A stretch of DNA of 54,032 bases, from NCBI GenBank assembly GCA_001829715.1, contig MICC01000120.1, positions 176 to 54,207 on the forward strand. Direction: 5' to 3'. Positions 46,412-54,032 of the stretch are shown piece after piece. A program made the position numbers and the translations under genes. A model generated the notes under the pieces. The model did no database searches, had not been told where the DNA came from, and saw nothing but the letters and a program-made list of their open reading frames with translations. This DNA comes from Sulfurimonas sp. RIFOXYB12_FULL_35_9 (GTDB lineage Bacteria > Campylobacterota > Campylobacteria > Campylobacterales > Sulfurimonadaceae). Position 1 is the stretch's first letter; the number at the start of each line of letters is the position of its first letter.

Positions 46412-48961
46412 ATGCCTAAAACACTAAAAAATTTTGTTTTTTCAATCAACATTGTTTTATTATCAACTCTTTTTATCGTAGTTTTACTTTTTACAACATA
46501 TCTTCATACGACATTGGCACAAGAAAATGCCAAAAAACATGCAAATACCGTTTCAAATCAAATTTTCTCATCTATGTATCAGGTTATGAAAAAAGGGTGG
46601 AGTAGAGAAGATTTAAATGATTTTATGCACTCTATTAAAGAAAGTTTTGATGATAGTTACTACTCTGTAAATATTTACCGCGGAGATAAAATCAAAGAGC
46701 TTTTCGGAGAAGTGCCTGAGAAGCAAAAAGATGAGTTAGCTAACACTGTTTTAGCAAGCGGTGAAAAAATAACACTTACCGATATGGGAAAACTTAGAAA
46801 TCTTTTGCCGCTTAATGCAAAACAGGAGTGTCTAAGTTGTCATGTCAACGCAAAAGTAGGAGATACTCTCGGTGTTATAGATGTAGAGCAAAATTTTGTT
46901 GAGATTATAAAAGAGACATTTTTAGACTATGTATATTTTTTCTTGATTGTATTGCCGATTTTTATATTTGCAGCATATATAAGTTCTAGATATACTGCAT
47001 CAAAGATAACAGAGTCGCTAAAGCTTTTTAATAAAAAAGTGCAATGTATCAACTCAATCAAGGATTTCAAAGAGTTTGATCCTACCGACATTGATTCAAG
47101 GTTTGAGGAAGTTAATGCGATTATCGCAAATGTAAACGAGTTGGCTCAAAAGTTAAAAGTTATTGCAGTTGATAAGGATCTTCTAGAGTTTGAAGTACAG
47201 CTTTTAGATAAGTTTATAATTACTTCGGAAGTTGTTCAAGATTGGCGTGACTTTATAAACGAGCTTTTGGTTGATATAAATAAAGTTATGCAGACATATA
47301 CTCTTATGACTATTTTTAGAATCGGTGATGACCAGTTCGAGGTTGATATATTTTGGTACGGTATTCCAGAGAGCGAAGTTAAAGAGAAGTTTGAAGAGTA
47401 TGTAAGAGAGTCTGTCCAAAAAAGCAATCACTTTTTAGGTTATACCGACTATACGATTCGCCATAATATATCCGAGTACAACAGATGCATAAATATAAAT
47501 GATTATGAAAATTTTGCGTATAGAACAAAATCGCTATTTTTAGATACCCCAAAAATAGGAGGAATCGTAGGGCTTAGCGTTCAATCAGAAATGGCAACGG
47601 ATCCGATAAAGCACATAGTAATAGACAGCATTTTAACAACCATGGCAAATCTCGTCGGTTCAGTTAAAGCTATAAATAAATATACGAATGATTTAGAGTA
47701 CTATGCAGCACATGATCCATTGACAAGCCTGTTTAATCAACGAGTTTTTGTCGACTTTTTAGAGTATGAAATTAAGCGTGCCCAAACGCATGACTATGAG
47801 TTTGCTTTAATGGTTATAGATTGTGATAATTTTAAACCTATAAATGATAGATACGGACATGCGTTTGGGGATCTCTTCTTGCAGGAGTTTTCAAGAATTC
47901 TTGGTGAATCAAAGAGAAATGAAGATATTTTATCTCGCTACGGTGGGGATGAATTTACTTTAATCTTGCCTGAATGCGGGCTGGAAGGTGCTCTTGCGGT
48001 TGCTCATAAACTGGCAAAAGCGGTAGAGAGTTTCAAACTATTAACGACAGATGGAAATTATGCCGGAGTTACCATATCCATCGGTATATCAATCTACCCA
48101 GAACATGCAAAAACTCAAAAAGAGCTCTTTTTAATAGCTGACGGCATGATGTATAAGGCTAAAGAGGACGGTAAAAATAGTATTAGAGTTCCTTCGGGCG
48201 ATGATATTATCTCTGTAGTAAAAGAGCAAAAAGCAAAATCAGCACTTTTGGTTGATGCCGTTGCAAATAACCGCATAGTTCCGTATTTTCAACCTATTCA
48301 AACCACGATTAGCGGTAAAAATGAGATACATGAACTTCTTATGAGAATCGAGGTAGACGGCAAGGTAGTATCTGCTTACGAGTTTATAGAGGTTGCAGAG
48401 AGCATGAGTATCATAAATCGTATGGATTTGATGGTGATAGAAAATGCATTTATTAAGATAAAAGCGGAGAATTATCAAGGGATTTTGTTTATAAATTTAT
48501 CTCCGAAATCTCTTATTGTCGGCAATTACGCAGACTCAATTACTCAACTTATAAAGCAGTATGAAATCTCCAAAGATCATATAGTTTTTGAGATTACCGA
48601 GAGGGAGACTGTTAAAAATTTCTCTCTTTTAGAAAAATTTGTGATGAATCTTAAAATGGCTGGATATAAATTTGCCATAGATGATTTTGGTTCAGGCTTC
48701 TCGTCGTTTCACTATATCAAAAAATTCCCGATTGATTATCTAAAAATTGACGGAGAATTTATTATAAATATCAATAAAGATAAAAAAGACAAAGCTTTTG
48801 TACACAGTATCTTAACACTCGCAAAAGAGCTTAATGTTAAAACCGTTGCAGAGTATGTAGAAGATGAAGAGATTGTAAAAACCCTAAGAGAGATGGGTGT
48901 AGACTATCTTCAAGGTTTTCATATAGGTAGACCGCAAAATAATTTTACGATTAATAGCTAG
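46412..48961 (+). CDS. c-haem-type sensor GGDEF-EAL protein
   Basis: 849 residues. Transmembrane helix 9-30, periplasmic sensor with haem motif CLSCH (140-144), second helix about 170-190, a cytoplasmic region about 230-425 that looks GAF-like, GGDEF domain (intact GGDEF 511-515 with the RxxD inhibitory site upstream) and EAL domain. In EAL the motif reads ELLMR (641-645), which still fits E-x-L-x-R; EITE, DDFG (757-760), LKIDG and LQGFHIGRP are present. Both synthesis and hydrolysis of cyclic di-GMP therefore look possible. The sensor resembles that of the chemoreceptor at 16786-18378. Confidence 0.92.
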   Translation: MPKTLKNFVFSINIVLLSTLFIVVLLFTTYLHTTLAQENAKKHANTVSNQIFSSMYQVMKKGWSREDLNDFMHSIKESFDDSYYSVNIYRGDKIKELFGEVPEKQKDELANTVLASGEKITLTDMGKLRNLLPLNAKQECLSCHVNAKVGDTLGVIDVEQNFVEIIKETFLDYVYFFLIVLPIFIFAAYISSRYTASKITESLKLFNKKVQCINSIKDFKEFDPTDIDSRFEEVNAIIANVNELAQKLKVIAVDKDLLEFEVQLLDKFIITSEVVQDWRDFINELLVDINKVMQTYTLMTIFRIGDDQFEVDIFWYGIPESEVKEKFEEYVRESVQKSNHFLGYTDYTIRHNISEYNRCININDYENFAYRTKSLFLDTPKIGGIVGLSVQSEMATDPIKHIVIDSILTTMANLVGSVKAINKYTNDLEYYAAHDPLTSLFNQRVFVDFLEYEIKRAQTHDYEFALMVIDCDNFKPINDRYGHAFGDLFLQEFSRILGESKRNEDILSRYGGDEFTLILPECGLEGALAVAHKLAKAVESFKLLTTDGNYAGVTISIGISIYPEHAKTQKELFLIADGMMYKAKEDGKNSIRVPSGDDIISVVKEQKAKSALLVDAVANNRIVPYFQPIQTTISGKNEIHELLMRIEVDGKVVSAYEFIEVAESMSIINRMDLMVIENAFIKIKAENYQGILFINLSPKSLIVGNYADSITQLIKQYEISKDHIVFEITERETVKNFSLLEKFVMNLKMAGYKFAIDDFGSGFSSFHYIKKFPIDYLKIDGEFIININKDKKDKAFVHSILTLAKELNVKTVAEYVEDEEIVKTLREMGVDYLQGFHIGRPQNNFTINS

Positions 48962-49065
48962 ATTTTTTTAAATCCGGCTATTACCTCATATTAAAGCCAT
49001 TCATACTATAATTCAAACTCTTATAAATCAGATAAAATCAAAAACCAAAAAGGGTTGCATATACT

Positions 49066-52000
49066 ATGAGCGCTCAGCCATTTACCCATCTTCATCTTCA
49101 TACGGAATATTCACTCTTAGATGGTGCAAATAAACTTTCAAATCTCGTAAAACAGGTTAAAAAACTTGGTATGACTTCAGTTGCTATGACGGATCACGGC
49201 AATATGTTTGGTGCTATTGATTTTTATAAGCAGATGAGAGAAGCCGGTATAAAGCCTATTATAGGGATTGAGGGTTATATCCATAACGGCGAAGCTATTG
49301 ATGACAAGAGCACAAAACAGAGATTTCACATCTGTTTATATGCTAAAAATCAAAAAGGTTATGAAAACCTTATGTATCTCTCTTCTAAAGCTTTTATAGA
49401 GGGGTTTTACTACTATCCGCGTATAAACAAACAAGAGCTTCGTGAGCATAGCGAGGGACTTGTTTGTACCTCTGCATGTCTTCAAGGCGAGGTTAGTTGG
49501 CATTTAAATACGGCAAATGAGAGAAATATAAAAAACGGCGCACTCGGATATGATGGTGCAAAAGCCGTTGCACTAGAATATAAAGAAATTTTTGGTGATG
49601 ATTTTTACTTAGAACTTATGCGTCACGGCATAGGCGACCAGCTTTTTATCGATGAGCAGGTTCTTAAGCTCTCCAAAGAGCTAGACATAAAAATAGTCGC
49701 TACAAACGACACTCACTACACATTCCATGATGATGCACAGTATCATGAGGCTTTTATGTGTATCGGTATGAATAAACTCTATGACGATCCAAAACGCATG
49801 CGTCACTCCGTTCATGAGTTTTACTTAAAAAGCCCCGAGCAGATGGCAAGACTTTTTGCAGATATCCCAGAAGCCATCACTCATACGCAAGAGATAGTTG
49901 ATAAGTGTAATCTAGAACTCAAACTTGGCGACCCGATTCCTCCTAACTTCAAATTTACTCAGGAGTATGCTCTCTCAGACGGACTAAATATCGACCATAA
50001 AGATGATGAGATCCTAGAGAGTGATGCCACAAAAGAGCAAAAAAGAGCTTGGAGAGGTGCGGCGGATAAGAATGATGCCGAGTATTTCATCTATCGTTGT
50101 GAGCTTGGATTAGAAGAGCGGCTTAAGCATGTGCCGCAAGAGAAGCATGAAGAGTATAGAGACAGACTGAAATTTGAGATGAATGTCATAAACTCTATGA
50201 AATTCCCAGGTTACATGTTAATCGTTTGGGATTTCGTTAAAGTTGCAAAAGAGATGGGCATAGCTGTAGGACCGGGGCGTGGAAGTGCCGCCGGAAGTCT
50301 GGTTGCTTATTCGCTAGAGATTACGGATATAGATCCTATGAAGTATGATCTTCTTTTTGAGAGATTTTTAAATCCTGAACGTATCAGTATGCCGGATATC
50401 GACATGGACTTTATGCAGGCTCGCCGTGGGGAAGTCATAGATTATGTAGTAAAAAAATATGGGCGAAATCAAGTTGCGCAAATCATAACTTTCGGTTCGC
50501 TTCTTGCCAAAGGGGTTATCAGAGATGTCGCCCGTGTACTTGACATGCCGCTCTCTCAAGCTGATAAAATGGCAAAACTTATCCCAGATGAGCTTGGAAT
50601 CACGCTAAACGGCAAGACGAAAAACGGTGAATTTATAGCAGGAGCTTTTCAAAAAGAGCCAAAACTTCAAGAACTCATAGAGAGCGATGCAAACGCCGCA
50701 AGAGTTTGGGAGTTTGCAAAAAGACTTGAGGGACTAAAACGAAATTCAGGCATCCATGCAGCCGGAGTCGTTATCTCCAATGAAGAACTTTGGAAAAAAA
50801 CACCAATCTATAAACCCTCAGGTGAGGATGTTTTTGTAACGCAATATTCACTTAACTATCTTGAAGATGTGGATCTTATCAAATTTGACTTTTTAGGATT
50901 AAAGACCCTTGATGTAATCGATAATGCCATAAAACTTATCAAATTAAGATACGGTAAAGATGTCGACTGGCATGAGATAAACGAGAATGACCCAAAGGTT
51001 TATGACGTTATCCGCAGCGGAAACACGGTCGGAATGTTTCAAATAGAGAGTTCGGGTATGCAGGACTTGAACAAACGTTTAAAACCAGATAGTTTTGAGG
51101 ACTTGATTGCGGTTTTGGCACTTTATAGACCCGGACCGATGGAGTCTGGAATGCTTGACAGCTTTATCGAGAGAAAGCATGGCAGAGAGAAGATAGAGTA
51201 CACATTTGATACTATGGAACCGATACTTAAAAACACTTACGGAGTCATCGTTTATCAAGAACAGGTTATGCAGATAGTTCAAACTGTAGGCGGATTTTCT
51301 CTTGGATACTCTGACATTATCCGCCGTTCTATGGGTAAGAAAAAAGATATGTCCGTCTATAACGATGAGTTTGCAAGGGGAGCGCAAAAGCAGGGACTTG
51401 ACTATGCCGAAGCATCAAAACTCTTTGATATAATCGAGAAGTTCGCAGGATACGGTTTTAACAAATCCCACTCAGCTGCTTATGCGATGATTACATTCCA
51501 GACGGCATGGCTAAAAACTTACTATCCAAATGAGTTTATGGCGGCACTTTTAACATCAGATAAAGACAACACGGACAAGGTCGTTCGCTACATCGACGAG
51601 ACAAAAAGAATGGGTATTGAACTCTCTCCTCCTGACATCTGTGACTCTTGGTTGGAATTTTCCGCAATAACAAAAGAGGGCAGAGAGATTGTTCTTTTTG
51701 GGCTTGGTGCGATTAAAGGAGTAGGAGAAGCGGCTGTTTACTCCATTTTGGAGACAAGAAAAGAGGGCGGTGATTTTAGTTCACTGCAGGATTTCGTAAA
51801 CAGAATAGAGCCGTCAAAAGTAAATAAGAGAGTTGTTGAGTCCATTATAAAAGCCGGCGGTTTTGACAGGTTTGGATTTTCTAGAAAGGCACTCTTAGAC
51901 CAGATAGAAAAGATTGTAGATACCGCAAAAGATGCCTCAAATGCGAAAAAAAATGCGATAGGCAGCCTTTTTGGAGATGACACGGAAATTACAAGTGTTG

Positions 52001-52683
52001 AGTTAAAACTGACAAACTCAGATGAATATGAGTTAAAAGAGATTTTGGAGTTTGAAAAAGAGACAATAGGCTTTTATATCTCTGGTCATCCGCTTGATGA
52101 GTACAGAGAAAAACTTGATGAGCTCGATTATACGCTCTCTTCTGAGATAGAGAGTGTCAAAGACGGCTCATACGCTATTTTTATAGGAAAAGTGGAAGAG
52201 ATAACCAAAAAAACATCCAAAAAAGGAAACCAGTTTGGTATTGTAAGCCTTATGGATTTTCACGGAAACATTGAGGTTATGCTTTTTAGCGACAAGCTTG
52301 AAGAACTGAGTCAAATGAACCTGCAAGAGCCGATAGCCATCAAAGCAAAAATAACTCATACGGATATGTTTACGAGAATGAGTGTGAGCAAGATTATGAC
52401 GCTTAAAGAAGCAAAAAAAGAGACTCAAAAGACGAAAAAAGAAGTAAGAGAGATCGAGCAAGCGCCGCAAGAGCCGATAAATCTTGCAATAAAACTAGAT
52501 ACTGACATGAGAGTTTTAGAAGATTTATACAGAATCGTCCGTCAAAACCCCGGCAACAGAGAACTAAAACTTACCATTATCTCTAAACTTCAAAATGTAG
52601 TCATCGACTCAGCAATCAGGGTAGATAGCAAACTTATAACCGCGCTTGACGGGAATGAGGAAGTGGATATATTGAGTATGTGA
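49066..52683 (+). CDS. dnaE: DNA polymerase III subunit alpha
   Basis: 1205 residues, within the DnaE1 range. Replicative polymerase. PHP domain at the start (HLHLHTEYSLLDGANK, TDHGNMFGAIDFY), polymerase C-family motifs GPGRGSAAGSLVAY and MPDIDMDFMQARR (catalytic aspartates), GVIVYQEQVMQIVQ, and FNKSHSAAYAMITFQTAWLK. The OB domain near 1040-1110 and a short C-terminal tail follow. ATG with AAAAGGGTTGCATATACT in front. Preceded by a -10-like TAAAAT; followed by the accessory cassette. Confidence 0.98.
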   Translation: MSAQPFTHLHLHTEYSLLDGANKLSNLVKQVKKLGMTSVAMTDHGNMFGAIDFYKQMREAGIKPIIGIEGYIHNGEAIDDKSTKQRFHICLYAKNQKGYENLMYLSSKAFIEGFYYYPRINKQELREHSEGLVCTSACLQGEVSWHLNTANERNIKNGALGYDGAKAVALEYKEIFGDDFYLELMRHGIGDQLFIDEQVLKLSKELDIKIVATNDTHYTFHDDAQYHEAFMCIGMNKLYDDPKRMRHSVHEFYLKSPEQMARLFADIPEAITHTQEIVDKCNLELKLGDPIPPNFKFTQEYALSDGLNIDHKDDEILESDATKEQKRAWRGAADKNDAEYFIYRCELGLEERLKHVPQEKHEEYRDRLKFEMNVINSMKFPGYMLIVWDFVKVAKEMGIAVGPGRGSAAGSLVAYSLEITDIDPMKYDLLFERFLNPERISMPDIDMDFMQARRGEVIDYVVKKYGRNQVAQIITFGSLLAKGVIRDVARVLDMPLSQADKMAKLIPDELGITLNGKTKNGEFIAGAFQKEPKLQELIESDANAARVWEFAKRLEGLKRNSGIHAAGVVISNEELWKKTPIYKPSGEDVFVTQYSLNYLEDVDLIKFDFLGLKTLDVIDNAIKLIKLRYGKDVDWHEINENDPKVYDVIRSGNTVGMFQIESSGMQDLNKRLKPDSFEDLIAVLALYRPGPMESGMLDSFIERKHGREKIEYTFDTMEPILKNTYGVIVYQEQVMQIVQTVGGFSLGYSDIIRRSMGKKKDMSVYNDEFARGAQKQGLDYAEASKLFDIIEKFAGYGFNKSHSAAYAMITFQTAWLKTYYPNEFMAALLTSDKDNTDKVVRYIDETKRMGIELSPPDICDSWLEFSAITKEGREIVLFGLGAIKGVGEAAVYSILETRKEGGDFSSLQDFVNRIEPSKVNKRVVESIIKAGGFDRFGFSRKALLDQIEKIVDTAKDASNAKKNAIGSLFGDDTEITSVELKLTNSDEYELKEILEFEKETIGFYISGHPLDEYREKLDELDYTLSSEIESVKDGSYAIFIGKVEEITKKTSKKGNQFGIVSLMDFHGNIEVMLFSDKLEELSQMNLQEPIAIKAKITHTDMFTRMSVSKIMTLKEAKKETQKTKKEVREIEQAPQEPINLAIKLDTDMRVLEDLYRIVRQNPGNRELKLTIISKLQNVVIDSAIRVDSKLITALDGNEEVDILSM

Positions 52684-52721
52684 GGAATGTGCAAATAAAT
52701 ACTATTTTTGTAAAAGTCTTG

Positions 52722-52748
52722 TATAATATGCAAAATTATATGCAAAAT
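52722..52748 (+). promoter_or_regulatory. -10 box and paired direct repeats of the toxin-antitoxin cassette
   Basis: TATAAT (52722-52727) overlaps the first of two identical 11-mers ATATGCAAAAT (52726-52736 and 52738-52748, 12-base period, about one helix turn). This is where an autoregulating antitoxin would be expected to bind. Confidence 0.5.
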
Positions 52749-52761
52749 AAAGGGAGTAATT

Positions 52762-53079
52762 ATGGTTGCTTACAATTCAAATGAACTCTTTAGTGCTACA
52801 GAAGTTGCAAAAAACTTTGCGACGATTACATCTAAGTTGTATAAAAAAGAGTTGGAAAAAATAGGGATTTTAAAAAATAACAAGCTTGATTTTGTACTAC
52901 TTAAAAGTGAAGATTTTGAAAAAATCATCGAAAAAGAGGTTAAAAAAGCACTCTTTGAAGAAGATAGAAAACTTGTAGCCGCACAAGTAGAGAAAATAAA
53001 AAGCGGTACTGCCAAATTTTACTCTACTCAGGAAGCAGAAGCCAAGCTTGATACAGTGATAAAAGCGTATGAACATTAG
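52762..53079 (+). CDS. Phd/YefM-type antitoxin
   Basis: 105 residues. N-terminal half matches the DNA-binding Phd/YefM fold (FSATEVAKNFATITSKLY, then ILKNNKLDFVLLKSEDFEKI), followed by a Lys/Glu-rich helical tail (60-105) expected to wrap and neutralise the toxin. RBS AAAGGGAG. Overlaps the toxin gene by 11 bases. Direct repeats in the promoter support autorepression. Family assigned by pattern only. Confidence 0.85.
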   Translation: MVAYNSNELFSATEVAKNFATITSKLYKKELEKIGILKNNKLDFVLLKSEDFEKIIEKEVKKALFEEDRKLVAAQVEKIKSGTAKFYSTQEAEAKLDTVIKAYEH

Positions 53080-53368
53080 ATTTGAAGAGAGTTTCATCAA
53101 CTCTTTGGCTCTAAAGCTAGAATATATAGCAAAAGATAGTCCTCATGCAGCTAAAAAATTTAAAAATGAGTTGTTTGTATCATGTAAAGATATTTTGCAT
53201 ATGCCGTATAAACATAGAAAATCCATTTATCATGAAGATGAGAACATTAGAGACTTGGTGTTTAAAGGCTATACCGTTGTTTATATGATTGAAGATGAGA
53301 TAATTTCTGTTTTTGCACTTATTTATCATGAAAAATATAGCTATACGACAAATACGGAGACAAACTAA
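53069..53368 (+). CDS. RelE/ParE-type toxin
   Basis: 99 residues. Helix pair at the start (FEESFINSLALKLEYIAKDSPHAAKKFKNEL) in pieces, then the beta-sheet pattern NIRDLVFKGYTVVYMIEDEI and FALIYHEKYSY typical of RelE/ParE toxins. These either cleave mRNA on the ribosome or poison gyrase; the sequence does not decide. Start ATG lies inside the antitoxin gene; stop is one base before the DUF262 gene start. Confidence 0.85.
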   Translation: MNIRFEESFINSLALKLEYIAKDSPHAAKKFKNELFVSCKDILHMPYKHRKSIYHEDENIRDLVFKGYTVVYMIEDEIISVFALIYHEKYSYTTNTETN

Positions 53369-53369
53369 C

Positions 53370-54032
53370 ATGGAAGCAAGACAAATAAGCATTGAAGATT
53401 TTTTATCTTCAAATAAGACAAGATTTATTATTCCTGTTTATCAAAGAAATTATGACTGGAAAGAAAAAAACTGTTTGCAACTTTTTGATGATATTAAAAA
53501 TATAGGAATTCAAGGTGAGAGAAAAAGTCACTTTATGGGTTCAATTGTTTATGTATCAAATAGCGATACTGACTCGATAGATTTAAAAGAGTATGTTATT
53601 ATCGATGGACAACAAAGGCTTACTACCTCCACTCTTTTTTTAAAAGCTTTGTATGATGTCATTGATGATGAAGATTTAAAAGATGAGATTTTAGAGAGTT
53701 TTTTGATTAATAAAAGACTTGATGAAAAAAATAAACTAAAACTCAAGCCAATTAAAAAAGATGATGATGTTTTTAAAAAATTACTAAAAAATGATTTTGA
53801 CACAATAGATACTAATTCAAATATTTATAAAAATTACAATTTTTTTAAAAATCAAATAATAAAGTTCGGAGATTTTAAATCACTTTACTTAGGGTTTAAA
53901 AAGTTGTTTATAGTGCATATTGCACTTAATAGAAGAGATGATAATCCTCAACTTATTTTTGAAAGTATCAATTCAACAGGAGTTAGTTTATCTCAATCAG
54001 ATTTGATAAGAAATTTTTTATTAATGGATAAA
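53370..54032 (+). CDS. DUF262 (GmrSD-like) protein, 3' truncated by window
   Basis: 221 residues visible, open to the window end. Begins at the ATG at 53370 with GGAGA nine bases ahead. Signature motifs: IPVYQRNYDW near residue 21-30, IIDGQQRLTT with DGQQR at 79-83 (the nucleotide-processing signature of the family), and FESINSTGVSLSQSDLIRNF near the right edge. DUF262 proteins include GmrS of the type IV modification-dependent restriction enzyme and SspE-like phosphorothioate-sensing nucleases, often with a C-terminal DUF1524 HNH nuclease. Whether that domain follows is not visible. Confidence 0.9.
   Translation, partial: MEARQISIEDFLSSNKTRFIIPVYQRNYDWKEKNCLQLFDDIKNIGIQGERKSHFMGSIVYVSNSDTDSIDLKEYVIIDGQQRLTTSTLFLKALYDVIDDEDLKDEILESFLINKRLDEKNKLKLKPIKKDDDVFKKLLKNDFDTIDTNSNIYKNYNFFKNQIIKFGDFKSLYLGFKKLFIVHIALNRRDDNPQLIFESINSTGVSLSQSDLIRNFLLMDK

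Noticed and set aside
48332..48346. degenerate EAL motif in the GGDEF-EAL protein
   Set aside because: ELLMR still fits the E-x-L-x-R requirement, and DDFG, EITE and the late Gln are all present.

Overview
The window looks like a chromosomal segment from a Campylobacterota (epsilonproteobacterial) bacterium, most likely a Sulfurimonas-type genus. Evidence is the AT-rich, very compact coding with frequent 1-16 nt gene overlaps, the FapA/RuvA/Ddl/MurF gene order with a membrane-anchored MurF, the short Campylobacter-type RecO, the carboxynorspermidine (alternative spermidine) pathway, and c-type haem sensor proteins. No similarity search was possible, so all functions rest on motif reading. No intergenic gap exceeds 300 bases.

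Layout. 1-6.1 kb: a plus-strand run of fapA (5' cut by the window edge), ruvA, ddl, an alpha/beta hydrolase, murF and a HIT protein. 6.1-10.2 kb: tRNA-Gln followed by an overlooked 31-residue membrane peptide, then a DUF2156 protein, a RimI-like acetyltransferase, mgtE, a CbiX-like protein, and a minus-strand tRNA operon (fMet-Gln-fMet) with a perfect consensus sigma70 promoter. 10.2-16.7 kb: ribBA, a DUF695/RraB-type protein, an LplT-PlsC-like fusion, the two carboxynorspermidine genes and a methyltransferase, closed by a strong bidirectional terminator. 16.8-19.1 kb (minus): a haem-type chemoreceptor and recO. 19.2-25.1 kb: gltB-gltD. 25.2-30.5 kb: a tight operon accD, thiE-like, rlmH, dksA, an unknown membrane protein, dus and an unknown protein with a nuclease-like motif pattern. 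30.5-32.2 kb (minus): CheX-like phosphatase, fliN, fliO-like. 32.3-38.0 kb: a TauE/SafE permease, uvrA, selD, mnmH. 38.0-42.8 kb (minus): hybrid histidine kinase, cytochrome c, lpxB, MscS-type channel. 42.9-49 kb: a non-catalytic dihydroorotase homologue, a DUF465 protein, tgt (minus), efp, and a haem-GGDEF-EAL protein. 49-52.7 kb: dnaE. 52.7 kb to the end: a three-gene accessory cassette (Phd/YefM-type antitoxin, RelE/ParE-type toxin, truncated DUF262/GmrSD-like protein).

Most of the window is housekeeping: cell wall, translation, nitrogen assimilation, repair and motility. The parts most worth a second look are the contiguous antitoxin-toxin-DUF262 cassette at the 3' edge, the two unrelated output proteins that share a CLSCH-containing periplasmic sensor, the small membrane peptide behind tRNA-Gln, the degenerate PyrC homologue, and the unknown protein downstream of dus.
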